In this document: positions 1 to 9,248 of the stretch, in pieces | Position numbering within the stretch: the stretch's first letter is position 1 | Layout: every line of letters starts with the position of its first letter | Assembly: GCA_050697155.1 (NCBI GenBank) | Contig: JBOGZD010000043.1 | Coordinates: forward strand, 1-21,807 | Length of the DNA stretch: 21,807 nt | Direction of reading: 5' to 3' | Source of the DNA: JBOGZD01 sp050697155 | GTDB lineage: Bacteria; Actinomycetota; Thermoleophilia; Solirubrobacterales; 70-9 | Translations under genes and position numbers: made by a program | Notes under the pieces: generated by a model | The model's input: the letters and a program-made list of their open reading frames with translations, nothing else | Database searches by the model: none | Told to the model about the DNA's origin: nothing

Positions 1-1037
1 GCGTGGCCCAGGCGCTCGGCGGCGCCGCGGCGGTCGCCGGGGCGATCGAGCTGCTCGCGGCATCGCGTGGCTCGCATCGCGCCGCGGCGGCGCTGTGGGG
101 CTCGGCGGGTCTCGCCGGGCTCGCGCTCGGCCCGGCCGCAGGCGGGTTGCTGACCGAGCTGCTGAGCTGGGAGTCGATCTTCGCCGTCCAGGTCCCGGTC
201 GTGCTGATCGCCGGGCTCGCCCGCGGGGGCGCCCGGGGCACGGTCGAGGTCGGGGGGGAGGGCCGGCTGGATCTCGGGCCCGAGATCGCCCTCGCCCTGG
301 TCTCGGCCGGGCTCACCGGGGCGCTCTTCCTGCTCGTGATCATGCTCACCGAGGGGTGGCTGCTGTCGCCGCTCGAAGCGGGGTTGGTCGTCTCGGCGAT
401 CCCGCTGGCCACCCTCGCCTCCCGCCCGCTCGCCGCGCGCGTTCCGGAGGGCCCGGAGAAGCAGGCGGCGGGCGCGATCCTGCTCGCCGGCGGCCTTGCT
501 GCGCTCGGCCTGCTGCCGGAGGCGGGCGCCGCCTGGACGCTCGCGCCCCAAGCGCTGGTCGGCGGCGGCCTCGCGCTTTCGATCCCCGGGCTCACCGACC
601 GCGCCCTCGCCGGCCCGGACCCCGGCGGCCACCGCGCGGCGGGCACGATCGCGGCCCGCCACCTCGGTGTGGTCGCCGGGATCGTCGCCCTGACGCCGGT
701 GTTCAGCGCCGACCTCGACCAGCAGTACGAGGCGGTCACCCTGTCGGGCACCGCGCTGCTGCTCGATGCCCCGCTCTCGCCGGGGGCGAAGCTCGGGATC
801 GGCGAGGCGGTGGCCGAGCAGGTCGAGCGCGCCGACGGGCGGCTGCCGGACGTGCGCGACGCCTTCGACCGGGTCGAGCCCGAGGAGGGCGCCGAGCCCG
901 CGCAGGCGGCGCTCGAGACCGACCTCGTCGACGAGGTGGAGAAGGCGGCGACGCACGCGTTCAGCCTCTCCTTCCTGCTTGCCGGCGCGTTCGCGGCCGC
1001 CGCGCTGGCCCCGATCGCGCTCGGGAGGCGGCGGTGA
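1..1037 (+). CDS. MFS transporter, DHA2/EmrB-QacA type, C-terminal part (5' end outside window)
   Basis: The reading frame is open from the window edge, so this is the C-terminal ~344 residues of a larger protein. The segment WESIFAVQVPVVL resembles the WRWIFxINVP block that ends the first half of DHA2-family 14-helix drug/proton antiporters. It is followed by several hydrophobic helices rich in Ala, Leu and Gly. Before the last helix lies a hydrophilic loop of about 100 residues with many acidic residues, presumably extracytoplasmic, and the protein ends in LGRRR on the cytoplasmic side. By family it would export small hydrophobic compounds using the proton gradient; the substrate is unknown. 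The stop codon overlaps the next start in a GTGA, so the two are probably translated together. Confidence is good for the superfamily and moderate for the DHA2 subgroup because the N-terminal half is missing. Confidence 0.75.
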   Translation, partial: VAQALGGAAAVAGAIELLAASRGSHRAAAALWGSAGLAGLALGPAAGGLLTELLSWESIFAVQVPVVLIAGLARGGARGTVEVGGEGRLDLGPEIALALVSAGLTGALFLLVIMLTEGWLLSPLEAGLVVSAIPLATLASRPLAARVPEGPEKQAAGAILLAGGLAALGLLPEAGAAWTLAPQALVGGGLALSIPGLTDRALAGPDPGGHRAAGTIAARHLGVVAGIVALTPVFSADLDQQYEAVTLSGTALLLDAPLSPGAKLGIGEAVAEQVERADGRLPDVRDAFDRVEPEEGAEPAQAALETDLVDEVEKAATHAFSLSFLLAGAFAAAALAPIALGRRR

Positions 1038-1528
1038 CCACCCGGCCGACGGTCATCGTGTCCGTTGTCCTCGCCGCGAGCCTGGTTGCGCTCTACCTCG
1101 CGCTCGGGGGAGCGTCCTACGAGCCGCTGGCGGTCGCCGATCCGTGCGAGCAGCGGGCGCTCGAGCGGCCGGAGGGTGCCGAGCAGACGCTGCAGACGAT
1201 CGCCCTGTCGGCGCTCGACGGCGCCGCCTGCGAGCTCGGCGTCCCGCGCGAGGAGCTCGCACTGGCGCTCGCCGATCCCCAGCAGCGGGCCGAGTTCGCC
1301 GCCGAGCACGGCCTGGCCGAGGAGGAGGTCGAGGCCGCGGTCGAGCGCGGGATGCTGCGAGCGGTCGACGACGCCGAGCGGCTGGAGCTCGTCCCCGGCC
1401 TGGTCGCGACCCTGCTTCGGCAGGCGGTCCAGGCGGTCCCGGTCGGACTGCTCATCGACGCGCTCGCGACCGCGTCGGACGACGATCCGATCGGCCTTCT
1501 CACGGACCTGCTCGGCAGGCTGGGATGA
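1034..1528 (+). CDS. Small membrane-anchored hypothetical protein coupled to the MFS gene
   Basis: A 164-residue protein with a GTG start that overlaps the MFS stop codon by four bases (GTGA). Residues ~5-25 form one hydrophobic helix (VIVSVVLAASLVALYLALG), either a signal anchor or an uncleaved signal peptide. The rest is acidic and probably extracytoplasmic. It has two cysteines, one in ADPC soon after the helix and one in DGAACELG, which could pair outside the membrane. The remainder is predicted mostly helical, with a second hydrophobic stretch (AVPVGLLIDALA) near the C-terminus. I do not recognise a named family. The overlap suggests it works with the exporter, perhaps as an accessory or stability subunit; that is inference from context only. 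Confidence 0.7.
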   Translation: MTTRPTVIVSVVLAASLVALYLALGGASYEPLAVADPCEQRALERPEGAEQTLQTIALSALDGAACELGVPREELALALADPQQRAEFAAEHGLAEEEVEAAVERGMLRAVDDAERLELVPGLVATLLRQAVQAVPVGLLIDALATASDDDPIGLLTDLLGRLG

Positions 1529-1575
1529 CCGACGGGCTCGGCCTCGTGACCAAGCTGCCCGCGGGGTGGCGATGA
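1525..1575 (+). CDS. Possible 16-residue bridging ORF
   Basis: A very short frame encoding MTDGLGLVTKLPAGWR. Its ATG overlaps the stop of the 164-residue protein (ATGA at 1525-1528), and its TGA overlaps the ATG of the MBL hydrolase (ATGA at 1572-1575). Such an ORF could carry ribosomes across the 43-base gap between the two larger genes. It may equally be chance in a GC-rich region. No family can be assigned to so short a peptide. Confidence 0.25.
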   Translation: MTDGLGLVTKLPAGWR

Positions 1576-2345
1576 GCGACCGGATCACCTATGTGGGCCA
1601 CGCCACGGTGCTGATCGAGCTCGCGGGGGTGAGGCTGCTTAGCGACCCGATGCTGCGCTCGCGGCTGCTCCACATCCGGCGCGCCGCAGACCCGCCAGAC
1701 CCGGCCGTGGCCACCGGCATCGACGCGGTGCTCGTCTCCCACATGCACCCGGATCATCTCGACTTCCCCTCGCTTCGGCGGCTCGGCCGCGAGGTCCGCG
1801 TGATCGTCCCGGCGCGCGGCCGCGGCTGGTTTCGCCGGCGCGGCTTCGCCGAGGTGACCGAGCTCTGGCCGGGTGACTCCACCCGCGTCGGCCCGGTCGA
1901 GGTCCGCGCGACCCACGCCGCTCACCGGGGCCGGCGCTACCCGCTCGGCCGCCGCGTTCCCGCGCTCGGCTTCGATCTCCGCGGCGGGGGGCGGCGGGTC
2001 TACTTCGCCGGCGACACGGCGACGTTCGAAGGCATGCGCAAGCTCGCGGGCGGCATCGACATCGCCCTGCTGCCGATCGCGGGCTGGGCCCACAGGGTCA
2101 GCACCTCCCACCACCTCGACCCCCGCACCGCGGCAGAGGCGGCCGCGATCCTGCGGCCGCGAATCGTCGTCCCGATCCATTGGGGAACGCTGCTGCGCGC
2201 CGACCTGATCCGGCGCCACCCGGAGCTGCTCACCGACCCGCCGCGCGAGTTCGCCGCCGAGGCGGCGGAGCTCGCCCCGGAGGTCGATGTGCGCGTCCTG
2301 GCGCCGGGTGGCTCGCAGGAGCTCGACTCGATCTACGACCGATGA
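1572..2345 (+). CDS. MBL-fold metal-dependent hydrolase (UlaG/NAPE-PLD-like)
   Basis: A 257-residue cytoplasmic protein with a metallo-beta-lactamase fold. It shows the N-terminal strand pattern ITYVGHATVLIE, then the metal motif SHMHPDH (His57, His59, Asp61, His62), a second histidine region at THAAH (115-118), the bridging Asp148 in FAGDT, and His203 in PIHWGT. These are the ligands expected for a two-metal site. The HATVLIE start and PIHWGT end are typical of the UlaG/NAPE-PLD-like branch, which hydrolyses phosphodiester or lactone bonds, but the substrate cannot be told. The ATG was chosen because it directly precedes the conserved first strand; a GTG two codons upstream is possible. It is the last gene of the overlapping cluster with the exporter. 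Confidence 0.85.
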   Translation: MSDRITYVGHATVLIELAGVRLLSDPMLRSRLLHIRRAADPPDPAVATGIDAVLVSHMHPDHLDFPSLRRLGREVRVIVPARGRGWFRRRGFAEVTELWPGDSTRVGPVEVRATHAAHRGRRYPLGRRVPALGFDLRGGGRRVYFAGDTATFEGMRKLAGGIDIALLPIAGWAHRVSTSHHLDPRTAAEAAAILRPRIVVPIHWGTLLRADLIRRHPELLTDPPREFAAEAAELAPEVDVRVLAPGGSQELDSIYDR

Positions 2346-2394
2346 GTTTGGCCCGGTTCACGGGTCGCTACATCGAACGACGAGGGAGGCAAAC

Positions 2395-2958
2395 ATGGCA
2401 ACGGTGATCGCCGGGATGACCACGTCACTCGACGGGTTCGTCGCGGACTCGAGCGGCAGCGCCAGCCGTCTCTACCCCGACCTGGAGGCCCTTCGGAATA
2501 CGGACTTCATGCAGGACGCGATCGAGCAGACCGGGGCGGTTCTGATGGGGCGAAGGGCGTTCGAGATGGGCGACCCGGACACGTACGTCGGCAACTACGA
2601 ATTCCAGGTGCCGATCTTCGTGCTGACCCACCATCCGCCGGAAACCGCGCCGAAGCAGGACGAGCACCTGACGTTCACCTTCGTGACCGACGGCGTCGAG
2701 TCGGCGGTCGAGCAGGCGAGGGCCGCCGCCGGAGCCAAGGCCGTTCAGGTGATCGGCGGCGCGAGCACGATGCAGCAGCTGCTGGGAGCGGGCCTGGTCG
2801 ACAAGCTTCGCATCGACGTCATGCCGGTGGTGTTCGGCGGAGGCCTTCGCCTTCTCGATGACATCGATCCCGAGCGCGTGCAGCTCGAGAAGACCGGCGT
2901 CCAGGAGGTGGGCGCGAGAACCAGCCTCACGTTCCGCGTCGTGAGCCGAGCGTCGTGA
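2395..2958 (+). CDS. DHFR-like / RibD C-terminal domain reductase
   Basis: A 187-residue protein of the dihydrofolate reductase family that shares the RibD C-terminal fold. The opening (VIAGMTTSLDGFVA), the segment VLMGRRAFE and the segment VIGGASTMQQLL before VDKLRIDVMPVVFGGG are all typical. Such proteins bind NADPH and occur in most soil actinobacteria; few have a known substrate, and this is not the folA enzyme of folate metabolism. The start is fixed by a good ribosome site, AGGGAGG at 2383-2389, five bases before the ATG. It has its own 49-base leader after the MBL gene and faces nrdJ with only ten bases between the stop codons. No transcription terminator is visible in that gap. Confidence 0.85.
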   Translation: MATVIAGMTTSLDGFVADSSGSASRLYPDLEALRNTDFMQDAIEQTGAVLMGRRAFEMGDPDTYVGNYEFQVPIFVLTHHPPETAPKQDEHLTFTFVTDGVESAVEQARAAAGAKAVQVIGGASTMQQLLGAGLVDKLRIDVMPVVFGGGLRLLDDIDPERVQLEKTGVQEVGARTSLTFRVVSRAS

Positions 2959-2968
2959 TCGATTGCCG

Positions 2969-5812
<2,844 letters not shown>

Positions 5813-5834
5813 CTTCTATCTCCTCGTGTCCTGG

Positions 5835-6317
5835 CTATGAAGCGGGTGAAGGGGGGAACTTCGAAGACTCGCGCGTGGGCCGGACGGAACCGGCCGGGTC
5901 GCGCCCCGCAAACTCCGCGCTCGCAGAGGGCAGCGTGCCGGCGAACTGCATGTAGGCCCCGCGGTCGAGCTCGGCCAGCCCCTCGAGGCAGAGCTCGGCG
6001 ATCCGCTGCGCCGAGAGCTCGCCGCCCGAGGTCTCGATCGCGAGCGCGATCCGCTCGACCAGATCCTCGACGTCGGTGGCGCTCACCGGCCGCTTGTGGG
6101 CGGCCCGCAGCAGCGCCGCGCGGAGCTTGGTGCGATCGAACCGTTCGCGGTCGCCGTCGCGCTTGATCACGAACAGCGGCTCGGGCTCGCGCCGCTCATA
6201 CGTGGTGAAGCGGTAGCCGCAGGCCGAGCACTCGCGCCGGCGCCGGACCGCGCTGCGGTCGGCGGCGTGGCGGCTCTCCAGCACCCGGCTCGCCTGGCTG
6301 CAACGTGGACACTCCAT
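5835..6317 (-). CDS. nrdR: Transcriptional repressor NrdR
   Basis: A 160-residue zinc-ribbon/ATP-cone regulator that senses ATP/dATP and represses ribonucleotide reductase genes. The ribbon cysteines are Cys3, Cys6, Cys30 and Cys33, with the expected VLESR and VRRRREC blocks between them. The ATP-cone runs from ~49 (VIKRDGDRERFDRTKL) to ~140. The end of the cone departs from the family: AYMQFAGTLPSASAEF stands where YVRFASVYRxFxD is usual, and the last ~20 residues are a Pro/Ser-rich tail. It is the first gene of the nrdR-nrdJ operon. The start codon lies nine bases after a TAGAAT hexamer, so the message may have almost no leader. Candidate NrdR boxes overlap this promoter, implying autoregulation. 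Confidence 0.97.
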   Translation of the reverse strand: MECPRCSQASRVLESRHAADRSAVRRRRECSACGYRFTTYERREPEPLFVIKRDGDRERFDRTKLRAALLRAAHKRPVSATDVEDLVERIALAIETSGGELSAQRIAELCLEGLAELDRGAYMQFAGTLPSASAEFAGRDPAGSVRPTRESSKFPPSPAS

Positions 6318-6326
6318 CGACCCACC

Positions 6327-6332
6327 ATTCTA
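6327..6332 (-). promoter_or_regulatory. -10 hexamer of nrdR-nrdJ promoter (near-leaderless)
   Basis: TAGAAT on the minus strand, ending nine bases before the nrdR ATG. A start of transcription six to seven bases downstream would leave a leader of only two or three bases. No convincing -35 box is present at 16-18 bases. The hexamer overlaps the proximal candidate NrdR box. Confidence 0.5.
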
Positions 6333-6345
6333 CTAGTGGTGGTGT
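6330..6345 (-). promoter_or_regulatory. Candidate NrdR box, proximal
   Basis: Minus-strand ACACCACCACTAGTAG compared with the NrdR box consensus ACACWATATNTWGTGT (consensus from memory). The ACAC start and the C-TAG right half agree; the centre does not. It is identical at 10 of 16 positions to the distal box and lies 33 bp from it, start to start. It overlaps the -10 hexamer, where a repressor would block RNA polymerase. Confidence 0.45.
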
Positions 6346-6362
6346 TCTCCTTCTCAGGGCGA

Positions 6363-6378
6363 CCGCTAGATGTAGCGT
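6363..6378 (-). promoter_or_regulatory. Candidate NrdR box, distal
   Basis: Minus-strand ACGCTACATCTAGCGG matches about 12 of 16 positions of the NrdR consensus, including the conserved inner CTA-N-AT-C-TAG pattern, and is itself a near-palindrome (CGCTA on both arms). The gap to the proximal box is 17 bp, slightly more than the 15-16 bp usually reported for NrdR box pairs. The position just upstream of nrdR makes NrdR control likely. Confidence 0.6.
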
Positions 6379-6414
6379 TTCACGCCAGGGGTAGATCTCC
6401 GCCACGGGGCTGGG

Positions 6415-6420
6415 TAACCT
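6415..6420 (+). promoter_or_regulatory. -10 hexamer of the PAQR gene (near-leaderless)
   Basis: TAACCT lies nine bases upstream of the GTG start at 6430. The spacing implies transcription begins within about three bases of the start codon. No clear -35 is present. The same arrangement recurs at other genes in this window. Confidence 0.4.
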
Positions 6421-6429
6421 GACCTCGGG

Positions 6430-7350
6430 GTGAGCCGGGGAAACGAAGACCGAACGCGGTTCGAGCGCGCGGCCGATCAGCTCTCCGAGCGCCGCGACGC
6501 GGCGCTCGGGCGGATGGGCGAGCAGCGCGACGCGGCGCGTGGGCAGATGGCCGACGCCCGCGCCGCGGCGACCGAGCGGGTCGGCGACGCCCGCGCCGCG
6601 GCGGCGGAGAGAGTCACCGACGCCAAGGCCGCCGCCGCGGAGAGGGTGACCGACGCCAGGACGGCCGCGGCCGAGACCGTCGCTACCGCCAAGGCGGCCG
6701 CCGCCGACCAGTTCGCAAAGGTGAAGCCACGGCTGCGCGGCGTCTCCCACGAGTACGCCTTCTTCGTCTCGCTCGTCCTCGGCGCCGGGCTGATCGTCGC
6801 CGCGAAGGGCGGCGAGGCGCGGCTGGCGGTGGCGATCTACGCGCTCAGCCTCTCGGCCCTGTTCGGGGTCAGCGCGCTGTATCACCGCGTCGACTGGGTG
6901 CGTCCGAGCGCCCGCCGCTGGATGCGTCGCCTCGACCACACGATGATCTTCTTCCTCATCGCCGGCACGGCGACCCCGTTCGCGCTGCTGGTGATGGAGC
7001 CACCGCTCGCCACCGGGGTGCTGGTCGCGGTCTGGGCCGGGGCGCTCGCCGGCACCATCGTCGAGCTGGTCTGGGTCGACCATCCGAAGTGGGTGGCGGC
7101 GATCGTCTACATCGCGGTCGGCTCGATCGGCGCCGTGGGGCTTCCGGCGGTCGTCGCCGAGACGGGCATCGTCGCCGGCCTGCTGATCGCCGGCGGGGCG
7201 CTGTACGCGACCGGGGCGATCATCTACGCCGCCCAGCGCCCCGATCCCAGCCCCGCCGTGTTCGGCTACCACGAGATCTTCCACGTGCTGGTGATCGCCG
7301 CGGCCGCGGCCCACTTCGCCGCAGTGGCCATGGTCGCCCTTCCGGCCTGA
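6430..7350 (+). CDS. PAQR / hemolysin III family membrane protein with N-terminal hendecad-repeat arm
   Basis: A 306-residue protein in two parts. Residues 8-95 are eight eleven-residue repeats, rich in Ala, Arg, Asp and Glu with a hydrophobic residue at every eleventh place, predicted to form one long amphipathic or coiled helix. From ~99 on is a seven-helix PAQR/hemolysin III domain showing the family's conserved metal-site blocks: SALYHR, RRLDHTMIFFLIAGTATPF and GYHEIFHVLVI. The histidines and aspartate of these blocks form the zinc site in this superfamily, whose members include putative ceramidase-like hydrolases and adiponectin receptors; bacterial function is not settled. Ordinary bacterial members begin almost at the first helix, so the arm is an addition. 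The GTG start is supported by TAACCT nine bases upstream. It is divergent from nrdR and ends at a strong terminator. Confidence 0.9.
   Translation: MSRGNEDRTRFERAADQLSERRDAALGRMGEQRDAARGQMADARAAATERVGDARAAAAERVTDAKAAAAERVTDARTAAAETVATAKAAAADQFAKVKPRLRGVSHEYAFFVSLVLGAGLIVAAKGGEARLAVAIYALSLSALFGVSALYHRVDWVRPSARRWMRRLDHTMIFFLIAGTATPFALLVMEPPLATGVLVAVWAGALAGTIVELVWVDHPKWVAAIVYIAVGSIGAVGLPAVVAETGIVAGLLIAGGALYATGAIIYAAQRPDPSPAVFGYHEIFHVLVIAAAAAHFAAVAMVALPA
6451..6714 (+). repeat. Eight in-frame 33-bp repeats coding for hendecads
   Basis: Successive 33-base units encode eleven-residue repeats; units three to six (DARAAATERVG, DARAAAAERVT, DAKAAAAERVT, DARTAAAETVA) are the most alike, while the outer ones have drifted. 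The last residue of each hydrophobic register runs L, M, M, V, V, V, V, F. The pattern implies growth by tandem duplication of a 33-bp unit under selection for an amphipathic helix, since drift is mostly conservative at the protein level. Confidence 0.85.
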
Positions 7351-7372
7351 CGGTGCTACAGCGATTGAGCGA

Positions 7373-7397
7373 TTGGGGGGGTCCAGGGACCCCCCAA
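7373..7397. terminator. Bidirectional terminator between convergent genes
   Basis: A G-rich arm (TT followed by seven G and T, from 7373) pairs with ACCCCCC and AA (to 7397) around a short CCAGGG loop. It lies 22 bases after the PAQR stop and 27 bases beyond the SDR stop on the other strand, so it can end both transcripts. The outer A/T pairs give a short U run on either strand. Confidence 0.75.
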
Positions 7398-7424
7398 CTC
7401 GTCAATGCCGCCGGCTGAGCGCGA

Positions 7425-8219
7425 TCAGCTCGACCGCCGCCAGCCCGTGCGCCGCACCAGCCAGTCCATGACCGGCTTCGGGGTGAGCTTGACGACCGCC
7501 GCCGCCCGCCTCGGCACTATCACCTGGTTGCGCTCGCGCTCGATCGCGTCTGCCGTGTAGCGCGCCACAGTCTCCGGCGTCGTTGCGCCGCCGAGCACCA
7601 CGCTGATCCGCGGGATCCGCTCGCGGGCGCCGGGATTGTGGTCGAAGTAGGGCGAGTCGACCTCGGCCGGGGCGATCAGGGTGATCCCGACCCCGGTGCC
7701 GCGCAGGTCGGTGCGCAGCTGGTTCGCGAAGGCGCGCATCGCCCAGCGCGCGACCGCGTAGCCGGCGGCGCCGGGGATGTGCGACCACCCGGCAAGCGAC
7801 GTCATGCAGACCACCCGCCCGCTGCCGCGCTCGATCATCGCGGGCAGCAGCGCCCGGGTGGTCTCGAACGCCGCCAGGTACGGCAGCGCGATCATCTGCT
7901 GAGCCTCTCCGGCCGGGGTCTCGTCGACCGCCAGCCAGCGCCCGGCGCCGGCGTTGTTGACCAGCACGTCCGGCGCCCCGGCGCCTGCGAGCACCCGCGC
8001 GGCGAGCGCCTCCACTTCCTCCGTGCGCGAGAGGTCGGCGGCCTCGACCTCCGCCTGGCCGCCGTCCGCGCGGATCTCGCCGGCGAGCTCCTCCATCGCC
8101 GCCCGTCCCCGCGCCACCAGGGTCACCCGAGCGCCGCGCCGGGCCAGCTCGCGCGCGATCGCGGCCCCGATCCCGCTCGAGGCGCCGGTGACGAGCGCGT
8201 GCGCTCCGGCGAGCCTCAT
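7425..8219 (-). CDS. SDR family protein with substituted catalytic residues
   Basis: A 264-residue short-chain dehydrogenase/reductase fold. The NAD(P)-binding motif TGASSGIG (11-18) and the structural NNAG (88-91) are intact. Ser141 and Tyr154 stand at the normal 13-residue spacing. The usual YxxxK, however, reads YAVAR, so the catalytic lysine is Arg158, and the active-site Asn near 111-113 is replaced (ALP in place of xNL). It therefore binds a nucleotide cofactor but may have weak, altered or no classical dehydrogenase activity. The basic C-terminal tail (RRTGWRRSS) is longer than in minimal SDRs. It starts ten bases after the aldo/keto reductase stop, making it the last gene of the ROK-AKR-SDR transcript. 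That context suggests a role with the sugar locus, though it could be a general metabolic hitch-hiker. Confidence 0.88.
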   Translation of the reverse strand: MRLAGAHALVTGASSGIGAAIARELARRGARVTLVARGRAAMEELAGEIRADGGQAEVEAADLSRTEEVEALAARVLAGAGAPDVLVNNAGAGRWLAVDETPAGEAQQMIALPYLAAFETTRALLPAMIERGSGRVVCMTSLAGWSHIPGAAGYAVARWAMRAFANQLRTDLRGTGVGITLIAPAEVDSPYFDHNPGARERIPRISVVLGGATTPETVARYTADAIERERNQVIVPRRAAAVVKLTPKPVMDWLVRRTGWRRSS

Positions 8220-8229
8220 CGACGGACGC

Positions 8230-9222
8230 TCAGCGGTGCTTGACCCCGGCCCTGGCGAAGTTCGCCAGCTCCGGCTCGCTGACAGGCAGCTCGCCGAGGG
8301 CCGCGTCGATCGCCTCGAGCGTGTCCGGCGAGAGCTCGACCCCCGAGGCGGCCGCGTTGCCGTGCACCTGCTCGGGGCGCGAGGCGCCGACGATCGCCGA
8401 GGCGGCCTCGTCGCGCCGCAGGATCCAGGCGAGCGCGAGCTGGACCATCGTCAGCCCCGCCTCCTCGGCGATCGGGCGCAGGCGTCCCACCGCCTCGAGG
8501 ACGTCGGCGCCCATGAACCGGTCGATCGAGACGCTCATGTCCTCGCTCGCCGCGCGCGAGCCCGCCGGCGGCGGGCGGCCGGGGTCGTACTTCCCGGTCA
8601 ACACCCCCTGGGCGAGCGGCGACCAGACGATCTGGGAGATCCCGTTCTCGGCGCAGACCCTGAACACCTCCGCCTCGGGCGCCCGCCAGAGCATGCTGTA
8701 CTGCGGCTGCGAGGAGACCGGCTTCGCCGTCCCCGGCACCTCGAGCCCGGCGCGGATCTGCTCGGGCGTCCACTCGCTGAACCCGATGTGGCGCGCCTTG
8801 CCCGCCTCGACCGCCTCGGTCAGCGCCTCCATCGTCTCCTCGATCGGCGTCTCGGTGTCGAAGCGGTGGCACTGATAGAGGTCGACGTAGTCGGTCCGCA
8901 GCCGCCGCAGCGACGCGTCGAGCTGCTTGGCGATCTGCTCCGCGGACAGCCCCCGGTCGCGGTCGGACATCTGGAAGTAGACCTTGGTCGCGAGCACGTA
9001 GGAGTCGCGCGGGTAGCCGGAGAGGATCTCGCCCCACGCCTCCTCCGCCGCCCCGGTCCCGTACACGTTCGCGGTGTCGAAGAAGTTGATCCCCGCGTCG
9101 AACGCCGCCCGTGTGCACGCCTCGGCCTGCTCGCGCTCGACCCCGCCCGAGTAGGTGAGCCAGGAGCCGAGCGAGATCTCAGAGACCTCGAGTCCGGAGT
9201 CGCCGAGTCGCCGCAGCCTCAT
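8230..9222 (-). CDS. Aldo/keto reductase (Kv-beta / YghZ-like group)
   Basis: A 330-residue TIM-barrel NADPH oxidoreductase. The catalytic tetrad is complete: Asp49 and Tyr54 in FFDTANVYG, Lys80 in LATKVYF, and His119 in DLYQCHRFD. The cofactor-binding segments WSPLAQGVLTGKY and the C-terminal IVGASRPEQV are typical of the AKR group that includes the potassium channel beta subunit and YghZ. Such enzymes reduce aldehydes, ketoses or keto-sugars. The gene follows the ROK regulator by 26 bases and precedes the SDR by ten, so it probably belongs to the same regulon and may act on an intermediate of the sugar pathway. The start has no strong ribosome site, but a TAGGTT hexamer ends six bases upstream, allowing an extra leaderless transcript. 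Confidence 0.93.
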   Translation of the reverse strand: MRLRRLGDSGLEVSEISLGSWLTYSGGVEREQAEACTRAAFDAGINFFDTANVYGTGAAEEAWGEILSGYPRDSYVLATKVYFQMSDRDRGLSAEQIAKQLDASLRRLRTDYVDLYQCHRFDTETPIEETMEALTEAVEAGKARHIGFSEWTPEQIRAGLEVPGTAKPVSSQPQYSMLWRAPEAEVFRVCAENGISQIVWSPLAQGVLTGKYDPGRPPPAGSRAASEDMSVSIDRFMGADVLEAVGRLRPIAEEAGLTMVQLALAWILRRDEAASAIVGASRPEQVHGNAAASGVELSPDTLEAIDAALGELPVSEPELANFARAGVKHR

Positions 9223-9228
9223 CGTCGC

Positions 9229-9234
9229 AACCTA
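9229..9234 (-). promoter_or_regulatory. Possible internal -10 hexamer before the aldo/keto reductase
   Basis: TAGGTT on the minus strand, ending six bases before the ATG, inside the 26-base gap after the ROK gene. No -35 box is evident. It matches the TAnnnT-then-start layout seen elsewhere in this window, but read-through from the ROK promoter would also express the gene. Confidence 0.3.
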
Positions 9235-9248
9235 ACGCAAGGCCGCTG

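Noticed and set aside
2959..2968. Terminator between the convergent DHFR-like gene and nrdJ
   Set aside because: Only ten bases separate the stops, and no hairpin is visible there or just inside the genes.
6318..6429. Cobalamin riboswitch ahead of the B12-dependent reductase operon
   Set aside because: The gap is only 112 bases, the apparent promoter sits nine bases before the nrdR start, and no B12-box-like sequence is seen; there is no room for the aptamer.
6451..6714. CRISPR array or non-coding minisatellite suggested by the 33-bp period
   Set aside because: Units are contiguous without spacers and stay in frame within a clear protein; they encode hendecads.
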